Source: an uncultured Acetatifactor sp.
GTDB taxonomy: Bacteria > Bacillota > Clostridia > Lachnospirales > Lachnospiraceae
DNA length: 64,000 bases
Direction: 5' to 3'
Assembly (NCBI GenBank): GCA_910579755.1
Contig: CAJTVB010000010.1
Coordinates: 1 to 64,000, forward strand
Shown piece after piece: positions 41,826-49,166 of the stretch. Numbering within the stretch: position 1 is the first letter of the stretch; every line of letters begins with the position of its first letter. The translations under genes and the position numbers were made by a program. Under the pieces are notes generated by a model. It did not search any database. It was not told the DNA's origin and worked only from the letters and a program-made list of their open reading frames with translations.

Positions 41826-42731
41826 ATGCCGATTAAAACACAGAGCGATCTGCCTGCAAAGGAAATACTGGAAAATGAAAATATTTTTGTGATGGACGAA
41901 TCCCGGGCGGTACACCAGGATATTCGGGCCCTGAATGTACTGATCCTTAATAATATGCCGGTGAAACAGGATACGGAGCTGCAGCTGCTGCGGGCGCTGT
42001 CCAACACGCCCCTGCAGATCGATGTGACATTTATGAATGTGAAGAGTCATGTGTCTGTCAATACGCCGGCCAGTCATCTGAATAAATTTTATACCACCAT
42101 TGATGAGATCCGTGACAGAAAATTTGACGGAATGATTGTGACGGGGGCGCCGGTGGAGGACATATCCTTCGAAGAGGTGGATTACTGGCAGGAGATCTGC
42201 GAGATTTTTGACTGGGCCGAAACCCACGTGACCTCCACCCTGCACATCTGCTGGGCGGCCCAGGCGGGCTTTTACTATTATTATGGGATCAATAAGCAGC
42301 CTCTGTCCCGGAAGCTGTCAGGAATTTATGAGCACAGGGTGGCGAACAGGAAGGTTCCCCTGGTCAGAGGCTTCGACGATATTTTCCTGGCCCCTCACAG
42401 CCGCCACACGGAAACGCCGGCCCAGGCTATTCATGCCTGCCCTGAGCTGACCGTGCTGGCAGAGTCTTCCGTGGCGGGAGTGTATCTGGCCATTGCGGAG
42501 GGAGGCAGAAAGATCTTTGTGGCAGGCCATCCAGAATATGACAGATTTACCTTAAAAAATGAATATGACAGAGATCAGGGAAGGGGACTATCCGTTCCGA
42601 TCCCATATAACTATTTCCCCGGGGACGATCCGAAGCAGCGTCCCCTGCTCCAATGGCGTTCCCACAGCAATAATCTGTATAGCAATTGGCTGAACTATTA
42701 TGTGTATCAGGTGACGCCCTATGAGCTGTAA
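41826..42731 (+). CDS. metA: Homoserine O-acetyltransferase (MetA type)
   Basis: A 301-residue enzyme. The ATG at 41826 follows GAGGAA and gives the family start MPIKTQSDLPAKEILENENIF. The catalytic Cys is at 142 (HICWAAQAG), with His235 and Glu237 in VAGHPEYD. The acyl-CoA specificity residue 111 is Glu, in VTGAPVED; work on this family links Glu111 to acetyl-CoA and Gly111 to succinyl-CoA, so acetyl-homoserine is the expected product. It draws on the homoserine made by Hom for methionine synthesis. A clear terminator follows. Confidence 0.93.
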   Translation: MPIKTQSDLPAKEILENENIFVMDESRAVHQDIRALNVLILNNMPVKQDTELQLLRALSNTPLQIDVTFMNVKSHVSVNTPASHLNKFYTTIDEIRDRKFDGMIVTGAPVEDISFEEVDYWQEICEIFDWAETHVTSTLHICWAAQAGFYYYYGINKQPLSRKLSGIYEHRVANRKVPLVRGFDDIFLAPHSRHTETPAQAIHACPELTVLAESSVAGVYLAIAEGGRKIFVAGHPEYDRFTLKNEYDRDQGRGLSVPIPYNYFPGDDPKQRPLLQWRSHSNNLYSNWLNYYVYQVTPYEL

Positions 42732-42765
42732 GCGGGAAGCAGCGCAATCCTGCAGGAAGCACAGA

Positions 42766-42801
42766 AAGCGGTACTATAGACTGATATGGTGCCGCTTTTT
42801 T
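42766..42801 (+). terminator. metA terminator
   Basis: AAGCGGTACTAT (42766-42777) pairs with ATGGTGCCGCTT (42786-42797) with two G-T pairs, followed by TTTTTT. Confidence 0.8.
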
Positions 42802-43007
42802 CACGTTCGGAAAGAGCTGCTTTTTGACTTTTTATATTTGTTTATATTTATTTAATTGTATTATCCCCGCAAAAAGAGTAACATATCGTCATAAGTCCAT
42901 AGAAACTATGCACACAAAACGCCCCGCGTCCATGCGGCTGTGAAAATTAACAGGAAATGTGTCATGCTCCGGGACGGAGGTGTGCGGACAGGAAAGGCGG
43001 AAACGGT

Positions 43008-43400
43008 ATGAGAGAGAAATTTCAGCGCTTTATGTGGGGGCGCTATGGCAATGACAGACTGAATCAATTTCTGATGATATGTGCGATGGTGTTTCTGGTA
43101 CTTTCGATGATATTCAGGGGCTTTTTTTACCTGGGGGCCGTGGCGCTGATGGTTTATGCGTATTTTCGCATGTTTTCCCACAATACGGCAAGGAGAGCGG
43201 CGGAGAATCAATGGTACCTGAGCAGGGAGATGAAGGTCAAGGGCTTTTTCCGGAAAAAGAAAAAGGAATTCGGACAGCGCAAAGAATATCGTATCTATAA
43301 ATGCCCCAACTGTAAACAAAAGCTCCGGGTGCCCAAAGGCAGGGGGCGAATTGCCATCAGCTGCAGAAAATGCGGGAACGAGTTTATCAGGAGGAGTTGA
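43008..43400 (+). CDS. Membrane protein with C-terminal zinc ribbon
   Basis: A 130-residue protein starting MREKFQRFMWGRYGNDRLNQ; the ribosome site is weak (CGGAAACGGT). Two hydrophobic segments (about 21-34 and 39-55) form a hairpin in the membrane. A basic stretch (KGFFRKKKKEFGQRKEY) leads to a four-cysteine zinc ribbon with the pattern CPNC...CRKC near the end (YKCPNCKQKLRVPKGRG, ISCRKCGNEF). The stop overlaps or abuts the next frame, so the two are translated together. The same gene order is typical, as I remember it, in Lachnospiraceae. Function unknown; likely helper of the DUF5685/J-domain pair. Confidence 0.75.
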   Translation: MREKFQRFMWGRYGNDRLNQFLMICAMVFLVLSMIFRGFFYLGAVALMVYAYFRMFSHNTARRAAENQWYLSREMKVKGFFRKKKKEFGQRKEYRIYKCPNCKQKLRVPKGRGRIAISCRKCGNEFIRRS

Positions 43401-43411
43401 AAGCACAGACC

Positions 43412-44245
43412 ATGTTTGGGTACATTATCATCAATAAGGCCGAGATGAAATTCAAGGAATTTGATGTTTATCATTCCTTTTACTGTGGGATCTGCCGGGA
43501 CCTGAAGCGAAAGTTTGGAGCCGTGGGGCAGCTTTCTTTAAGCTATGATATGACGTTTCTGGCCATGCTTCTCACAAGCCTGTATGAGCCGGAAACACAG
43601 ATTTCCAGCTGTAAGTGTGCGGCGCATCCCTTTGAAAGACATGAAACCAGGAATAATATTTACACGGAATATGCGGCGGATATGAACGCGCTCTTTGCAT
43701 GCTATAAGTGTCAGGACGACTGGGAGGACGAGAAAAAGCTGTGGAGGCTTGTCTATGGGAAGCTTCTGGAGGGCAGGGCAGGAAGACTGCGGGAGGCTTA
43801 TGCGGAAAAAATACGGCAGATCAGTCTGCTGATGCAGGATTTTTATGAAACGGAGCGGTCTGACAAGGCGGATATCGACACGCTGGCAGGACTTTTTGGG
43901 AAGGTCATGGGCCGGATTGTGGCGGTGCATCAGGACGAATGGTCAGAAAACCTGAGCACTCTGGGTTTTTTCCTGGGAAAGTTTATTTATATCATGGATG
44001 CTTATGAGGATGTGGAAACGGATATTAAAAAGGGGATCTTTAATCCGTTGAAACGAAAATATGAAAGTCCTGATTTTGAGGATGAGTGCCGGACGATCCT
44101 CATGATGATGATGTCGGAGTGCTGCAGGGAGTTTGAAAAGCTTCCGATTCTGGAGAATGTGGAGATTCTGCGGAATATCCTGTACTCCGGAGTCTGGTGC
44201 AGGTATGAGACCATCCATGAAACACGTCTGAAGAAGGTTCAGTGA
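43412..44245 (+). CDS. DUF5685-like protein with two Asp-rich motifs
   Basis: A 277-residue helical protein. The ATG at 43412 gives MFGYIIINKAEMKFKEFDVY; an in-frame TTG at 43397 has AGGAGG close by. FYCGIC (Cys25, Cys28) and CKC (67, 69) are potential metal ligands. Two acid-rich motifs stand out: CQDDWEDEKKL (101-110) and LGKFIYIMDAYEDVETD (188-204). Their form and the helical context resemble the first and second Asp motifs of class I squalene/phytoene synthases (DxxED and NxxRDxxED). The DUF5685 label is from memory; the link to isoprenoid synthases is my reading, not established. It follows a zinc-ribbon membrane protein and precedes a J-domain protein. Confidence 0.65.
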   Translation: MFGYIIINKAEMKFKEFDVYHSFYCGICRDLKRKFGAVGQLSLSYDMTFLAMLLTSLYEPETQISSCKCAAHPFERHETRNNIYTEYAADMNALFACYKCQDDWEDEKKLWRLVYGKLLEGRAGRLREAYAEKIRQISLLMQDFYETERSDKADIDTLAGLFGKVMGRIVAVHQDEWSENLSTLGFFLGKFIYIMDAYEDVETDIKKGIFNPLKRKYESPDFEDECRTILMMMMSECCREFEKLPILENVEILRNILYSGVWCRYETIHETRLKKVQ

Positions 44246-44329
44246 GCCAAGCAGATGTGCCTGCACGTATATTTGGCGAATGCCGTCAGAGTCACGTACC
44301 TTGCTGTCTGCAGCGTTGCAAGATTGATG

Positions 44330-44354
44330 CCCCGCTGCTTGCCGCGGGGATTTT
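44330..44354 (+). terminator. Possible terminator before the J-domain gene
   Basis: CCCCGC (44330-44335) and GCGGGG (44344-44349) with an 8-nt loop, followed by ATTTT. It suggests that the J-domain gene may have a separate promoter, or that its expression is reduced relative to the two genes upstream. Confidence 0.5.
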
Positions 44355-44416
44355 GACAGATACGCGCACATGAGGGTGTGTAATCACCACTCTATAGCGC
44401 GCATAGAGGTGTAAAT

Positions 44417-45178
44417 ATGTACGATCCATACAGTGTGCTGGGAGTTGGCAGGAATGCTTCCGAAGAAGAGATAAAAAAGGCATATAAGGCGCTGAGCCGG
44501 AAGTATCATCCGGATGCCAACATAAACAATCCGAACAAGGATCAGGCGGAGGAGAAGTTTAAGCAGATTCAGGCGGCTTATCAGCAGATTATGCAGGAGC
44601 GCACCTCGGGCTACAGCGGCGGCTATGGCGGCCAGGGGCATCAAAATGCGGGCGGCGGCTACGGAGGCGGTGCTTCGGGTTATGGGGGCGGCCAGGGCTA
44701 TGGGCCCTTTGGAGGCTATGGGCCCTTTGGCGGTTTTGGCTTCGGCGGCTTTGGACAGGGGCAGAATACCGGCTACGAAGAAAACAATAACCTGCGCGCC
44801 GCAGGAAACTATATCCGGAACGGGTACTATCGGGAGGCCAGAACCTCTCTGGACGGTCTGGGGCCTCAGGAGAGGAATGCCAGATGGTACTATTACAGCG
44901 CCATTGCCCACGCGGGGCTGGGCAATAATGTGGCGGCTCTGGAGCACGCCAGAAAGGCATCGGCCATGGAACCCGGCAACAGTGATTACAGGAGTCTGGT
45001 ACAGCGGTTTGAAAGCGGAGGCAGCTGGTATGAGCAGAGGCAGGCGGCCTACGGTTATCCCGTTATGGGAGGCGGAGCTATGTGTAATACCTGTCTGAAG
45101 CTGTGCGTTTTAAACGCCATGTGCAATCTCTGCTGCTGCGGCGGGGGCTACGGCGCCCGGGGGATGTACTGCTGCTAA
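44417..45178 (+). CDS. J-domain protein with cysteine-string C-terminus
   Basis: A 253-residue protein with GAGGTG before the ATG. The J-domain (1-66) is intact: YSVLGVGRNASEEEIKKAYK and KYHPDAN with the HPD triad. A Gly/Tyr/Phe-rich linker (about 67-118, with YGPFGGYGPFGGFGFGG) follows, then a TPR-like pair of helices (about 126-195; AAGNYIRNGYYREARTSLDG). The last 33 residues hold nine cysteines (MCNTCLKLCVLNAMC, then LCCC and a final CC). It is not classical DnaJ: no zinc-finger repeats or client domain. The shape recalls eukaryotic cysteine-string proteins. It should recruit Hsp70 to a site fixed by the Cys tail, perhaps the membrane. Confidence 0.85.
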   Translation: MYDPYSVLGVGRNASEEEIKKAYKALSRKYHPDANINNPNKDQAEEKFKQIQAAYQQIMQERTSGYSGGYGGQGHQNAGGGYGGGASGYGGGQGYGPFGGYGPFGGFGFGGFGQGQNTGYEENNNLRAAGNYIRNGYYREARTSLDGLGPQERNARWYYYSAIAHAGLGNNVAALEHARKASAMEPGNSDYRSLVQRFESGGSWYEQRQAAYGYPVMGGGAMCNTCLKLCVLNAMCNLCCCGGGYGARGMYCC

Positions 45179-45186
45179 AATTCCTA

Positions 45187-45215
45187 TTGCTTTTTCCTGC
45201 GTTCTCGTTTATAAT
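45187..45215 (+). promoter_or_regulatory. nrdD promoter
   Basis: TTGCTT (45187-45192), 17 bp, TATAAT (45210-45215), directly after the J-domain gene's stop codon. Confidence 0.6.
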
Positions 45216-45217
45216 AA

Positions 45218-45265
45218 AACTCAAAATGTTGATGCGAGGCGGGGAAAAGGCACTAGATATTGAGG
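45218..45265 (+). promoter_or_regulatory. Two degenerate NrdR-box-like sites
   Basis: Sites at 45218-45233 and 45250-45265 resemble the NrdR consensus (the second has CTAGATATTG). Their centres are exactly 32 bp apart, the usual NrdR spacing, and they cover the transcript start. Matches to consensus are partial. Confidence 0.35.
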
Positions 45266-45267
45266 GG

Positions 45268-45303
45268 CGTATCCGCATGGTTTTGCGGTACGGCTCTTTT
45301 TTT
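45268..45303 (+). terminator. Terminator-like hairpin in the nrdD leader
   Basis: CGTA-T-CCGCA pairs with TGCGG-TACG (9 bp with one bulge; loop TGGTTT), followed by CTC and seven T. It lies between the nrdD promoter and nrdD, so it could act as an attenuator; if the promoter call is wrong it ends the J-domain transcript. Confidence 0.65.
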
Positions 45304-45382
45304 GCATTTATCCTGCCCGATAAATACTGATCGCCGGGAGCTAAATTGAGTCAGTGCCCTAAAGCGGGCAGGAGGTAAAATA

Positions 45383-47509
45383 ATGAAAATTCAGAAAAGA
45401 GACGGACGGGTGGTTTTCTATGAGGAAGATAAGATTGTGGAGGCGATTCGCAAGGCGAATAACGAGGTGGAGGAGAAGGACAGAGCAGAGGAAGCTCTGA
45501 TTACGAAAATACTGGAGGCGGTAAAGGAGGAGGACAAAGACCTTCAGACGGTCGAGCATGTCCAGGATGTCATTGAGCAGCATCTGGTGGAACGCAATAA
45601 ATACGCGCTGGCTAAAAAGTATATTGTTTATCGATATCAGAGGAGCCTTCTGCGCAAGTCCAATACAACGGACGAATCGATTCTGAAGCTGATCCGCAAT
45701 GAAAACAAGGAGCTTGCGGAGGAGAATTCCAACAAAAATACCAGGTTGGCATCCACCCAACGGGATTATATAGCCGGGGAGGTCTCACGGGACGTTACCA
45801 GAAGGATGCTTCTGCCGGAGCATATTTCCATGGCTCATGACAACGGAGCAATTCATTTTCACGATGCAGATTATTTTATCCAGCCCATTTTTAACTGCTG
45901 TCTCATCAATATTAAGGACATGCTGGACAATGGGACCTCCATCAACGGAAAAATGATCGAGTCCCCAAAGAGCTTTCAGGTAGCCTGCACGGTGACTACT
46001 CAGATTATTGCGGCGGTGGCCAGCAACCAGTATGGAGGCCAGTCCGTGAACATCAGGCATCTTGGCAAATATCTTCGTAAGAGCAGGGAAAAGTTCGAGG
46101 CGCAGCTGGAGTCAGAGTTCGGAGAAGGACTGGAGCCGGCCGTAAAGGCCAGGTTTGTGGATATCCGGCTGCAGGATGAGCTTAGATCCGGCGTGCAGAC
46201 CATCCAGTATCAGATCAATACCCTGATGACTACCAACGGGCAGGCTCCTTTCGTGACTCTTTTTCTGCATATTGACGAGGAGGACGAATATGTGGAGGAG
46301 ACGGTGATGATTATTACAGAGATTCTCCGTCAGCGTCTGGAGGGTACAAAAAACGAAAAGGGAGTTTATGTGACGCCGGCTTTTCCCAAGCTGATCTATG
46401 TGCTGGATGAAAATAACTGTCTGAAGGGCGGAAAATATGATCATGTGACTCGCCTGGCGGCAAAATGCTCCGCTAAAAGAATGTACCCGGATTATATTTC
46501 CGCCAAAAAGATGCGGGAAAATTACGAGGGTAATGTATTTTCCTGCATGGGCTGCCGGTCTTTTCTGGCGCCCTGGAAGGACGAAAACGGAAAATATCAG
46601 TTTGAGGGGCGCTTTAATCAGGGCGTGGTCAGCCTGAACCTTCCCCAGATCGGCATCCTGGCAGAAGGGAATGAGGAGACCTTCTGGAAGCTTATGGACG
46701 AGCGTCTGGAGCTTTGTTACGAAGCGTTGATGTGTCGTCACAAGGCACTGCTGAAGGTGGTGTCGGATGTGAGTCCCATTCACTGGCAGTATGGGGCCAT
46801 CGCCCGGCTGAAGAAGGGGGAAACAATAGAAAAGCTTCTCTATGGAGGCTATTCCAGCATTTCCCTGGGCTACATCGGACTCTATGAGGTAACCTGGCTG
46901 ATGAAGGGCGTAAGCCACACGGATCCTTCAGGGAAGGAATTTGCCCTGCGGGTTATGGATTATATGAACCAGGCGGTGCAACGGTGGAAAAAGGAGACGA
47001 ATATCGGCTTTGCACTTTATGGCACTCCGGCGGAGACGCTTTGCTATCGTTTTGCCAGAATCGACAGAGAGAGGTTCGGGGATATTCCCAATGTAACGGA
47101 CAAGGGGTATTATACCAATTCCTATCATGTGGATGTGAGGGAGCCCATCGACGCTTTTACAAAGTTTACCTTTGAGAGCGAATTCCAGAACAAATCTCTG
47201 GGCGGGGCCATCTCCTATGTGGAAGTACCAAATTTAATGAACAATTTAGAAGCCATAGAGGAGGTTATCCGCTTTATTTACGACAATATACAATATGGAG
47301 AGTTTAATACCAAGTCCGACTATTGTCATGAATGTGGATATGACGGGGAGATCCTGATTAACGAGGACAATGAGTGGGAATGCCCCCAGTGCCATAACAA
47401 GGATCATGCCCGGATGAATGTTACCAGGCGCACCTGCGGTTACCTGGGAGAAAATTTCTGGAATTCCGGAAAAACCAGAGAGATTAAGGCAAGGGTACTG
47501 CATCTATGA
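45383..47509 (+). CDS. nrdD: Anaerobic ribonucleoside-triphosphate reductase
   Basis: A 708-residue glycyl-radical enzyme making deoxyribonucleotides without oxygen. AGGAGG precedes the ATG. An ATP-cone domain covers about 1-90 (MKIQKRDGRVVFYEEDKIVE). The catalytic barrel contains NGAIHFHDADYF, VCSCMGCRSFLAPW-like cysteine loop (FSCMGCRSF) and GNEETFWKLMDERLEL. Near the end a zinc site of two cysteine pairs (YCHECG; CPQC) precedes the glycyl-radical loop RRTCGYLG about 20 residues from the C-terminus. It overlaps nrdG by 4 bp (ATGA). Confidence 0.97.
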   Translation: MKIQKRDGRVVFYEEDKIVEAIRKANNEVEEKDRAEEALITKILEAVKEEDKDLQTVEHVQDVIEQHLVERNKYALAKKYIVYRYQRSLLRKSNTTDESILKLIRNENKELAEENSNKNTRLASTQRDYIAGEVSRDVTRRMLLPEHISMAHDNGAIHFHDADYFIQPIFNCCLINIKDMLDNGTSINGKMIESPKSFQVACTVTTQIIAAVASNQYGGQSVNIRHLGKYLRKSREKFEAQLESEFGEGLEPAVKARFVDIRLQDELRSGVQTIQYQINTLMTTNGQAPFVTLFLHIDEEDEYVEETVMIITEILRQRLEGTKNEKGVYVTPAFPKLIYVLDENNCLKGGKYDHVTRLAAKCSAKRMYPDYISAKKMRENYEGNVFSCMGCRSFLAPWKDENGKYQFEGRFNQGVVSLNLPQIGILAEGNEETFWKLMDERLELCYEALMCRHKALLKVVSDVSPIHWQYGAIARLKKGETIEKLLYGGYSSISLGYIGLYEVTWLMKGVSHTDPSGKEFALRVMDYMNQAVQRWKKETNIGFALYGTPAETLCYRFARIDRERFGDIPNVTDKGYYTNSYHVDVREPIDAFTKFTFESEFQNKSLGGAISYVEVPNLMNNLEAIEEVIRFIYDNIQYGEFNTKSDYCHECGYDGEILINEDNEWECPQCHNKDHARMNVTRRTCGYLGENFWNSGKTREIKARVLHL

Positions 47510-48117
47510 ACTATGCGGCTATAAAAAAGACAGATGTGGCAAACGGCCCCGGCATTCGGGTATCTCTGTTTGTGAGCGGGTGCACTCACGGCTGCAGAGG
47601 ATGCTTTAATCAAGAGGCCTGGGACTTTTCCTATGGAGAGGAATACACATCTGAGACGGAAGCGGAAATTTTGAAGGCCCTTGCCCCGGACTATATCCGA
47701 GGCTTGAGTGTCCTGGGAGGCGAGCCGTTTGAAGTTCAGAACAGGGAAACTGTGCTGGCGCTTGTAAAGAAGGTGCGGGAGCGGTATCCGGGGAAGGATA
47801 TCTGGTGTTATACAGGCTATGACTATGAAAAAGATCTGCTGGAGTGGGCGGCACGGGAAGAGGAGAGCTCTGAGGGAGCCGGCCCGGAAACGGGCAGGAG
47901 GGACGCTGTCCGGGCTGTGGTCATAAAGCTGCTGGGCCTGATTGACGTGCTGGTGGACGGAGAGTTTGTAGAAGAAAAAAAGAATCTCCGTCTGGCCTTC
48001 CGGGGGTCGGAGAATCAGCGGCTTATCGATGTGAAGTCCTCACTCAGGGAGGGCAGAACAGTCTGTCTGGAGGAAAAGGGCAGAGCGGATGCAGGGACGG
48101 AGGTAAACCTTATATGA
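47506..48117 (+). CDS. nrdG: Anaerobic RNR activating enzyme (radical SAM)
   Basis: A 203-residue protein that installs the glycyl radical on NrdD. The radical-SAM cluster motif is CTHGCRGC (CX3CX2C), preceded by VANGPGIRVSLFVSG. LSVLGGEPFE is the GGE SAM-binding motif, and WCYTGYDYE follows. A short charged insert (about 120-140) is specific to this protein; LLGLIDVLVDGEFVEEKK and FRGSENQRLID complete the usual C-terminus. The gene is coupled by ATGA overlaps to nrdD before and the epimerase after. Confidence 0.96.
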   Translation: MNYAAIKKTDVANGPGIRVSLFVSGCTHGCRGCFNQEAWDFSYGEEYTSETEAEILKALAPDYIRGLSVLGGEPFEVQNRETVLALVKKVRERYPGKDIWCYTGYDYEKDLLEWAAREEESSEGAGPETGRRDAVRAVVIKLLGLIDVLVDGEFVEEKKNLRLAFRGSENQRLIDVKSSLREGRTVCLEEKGRADAGTEVNLI

Positions 48118-49022
48118 AGCTGTTGGTGATTGGCGGGAGTTATTTTTACGGACGAGTTTTTGTAATGCTGGCGGCGGCAGAAAAACACGATATTACCGTG
48201 GTGAATCGCGGAACCTATTCCATGGAGGAATTTGGTGTGAGACAGGTCAGGGGAGACCGCCGGCAGGGCCGGACCTTTGCACAGTGTACAGGAGACTATG
48301 ACGTCGTGATTGATTTTTGTGCCTATAATCCGGGGGATGCGGCATTTGTGCTGGAACATCTGCCGGGGCAGATAAAGCAGTACCTGCTGATCAGTACGGT
48401 GGATGTATACAGAAGAGGAACCGGAGCGGTAAAGGACGAGGACTTCCCGCTGGAGACCAGAAGCTTTCCCGGTGAAGCCGGGGCATATATCTTGGGAAAG
48501 GCGGCATTGGAGGAAGAGCTTTGCCGGGAGTGCCGCAGGAGAGAGATTCCTTTCACCATACTGCGTCCGGCCATTCTATACGGCCCTTATAATTATGCAC
48601 CCAGAGAGTATCTATTTATCCGGATGGCCGTTCAGAACCGCGTCCTGCCCGGATATACGGATGCGGAGGGGAGATTTCAGCTTGTGTACGTAAAGGATGC
48701 GGCCAGGGCAGCTCTTTTGTGCCTTCTGGAGGAGAAAGCATATGGACAGGCCTTTAATCTGTGTCAGGAAGAGATTTTGGATTATGATCTGTTTTTTCAG
48801 GGAATCCGACAGGCGGCGGACCTGGAGCTGGGCCGGGCGGTCATGACCCTGGCAGAGGCGCAGGCGGCGGAATTTCCCATCCCCTTTCCTGCCGCGGCGG
48901 AGGAGACAGAGCTTGTGGATAACCGGAAGAGCAGAGAGGTGCTGGGCATGGAATATACCGCATTTTCGGAGGGAATTGGGAAAACCTGGAGGGCTTTTCG
49001 AAATTTGTTTTCGGAAGAGTAA
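48114..49022 (+). CDS. NAD-dependent epimerase/dehydratase-family protein
   Basis: A 302-residue Rossmann protein of the extended SDR class. The N-terminal loop is VIGGSYFYGRVF, a GGxxxxGR variant of GxxGxxG found in atypical SDRs of the CSP41/isoflavone-reductase-like kind. ISTVDVYRRG supplies the Ser, and YILGKAALEEEL holds the YxxxK pair (Tyr-Ile-Leu-Gly-Lys), so the catalytic residues are complete. LRPAILYGPYNYAPRE and YVKDAARAALLCLLE are typical of nucleotide-sugar epimerases. It starts inside the nrdG stop codon, which is odd for a sugar enzyme; substrate unknown. Confidence 0.85.
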   Translation: MKLLVIGGSYFYGRVFVMLAAAEKHDITVVNRGTYSMEEFGVRQVRGDRRQGRTFAQCTGDYDVVIDFCAYNPGDAAFVLEHLPGQIKQYLLISTVDVYRRGTGAVKDEDFPLETRSFPGEAGAYILGKAALEEELCRECRRREIPFTILRPAILYGPYNYAPREYLFIRMAVQNRVLPGYTDAEGRFQLVYVKDAARAALLCLLEEKAYGQAFNLCQEEILDYDLFFQGIRQAADLELGRAVMTLAEAQAAEFPIPFPAAAEETELVDNRKSREVLGMEYTAFSEGIGKTWRAFRNLFSEE

Positions 49023-49166
49023 AAAAAATTAAATTTTTTTAAAAGAGAGTATACTCTACAGACAAAAAGTGTGCTATAATCCTTTTAGTGTCTTTGAGCG
49101 CGGCAGGAGAGTCTGGAATCCGGGGAGTTGCCGTGCGGCAGAAGAAAAAGAAAGGAATACGGTATC

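Noticed and set aside
45216..45382. Cobalamin riboswitch in the nrdD leader
   Set aside because: The leader is too short and has no B12-box; only the hairpin with T-run and NrdR-like boxes are visible.
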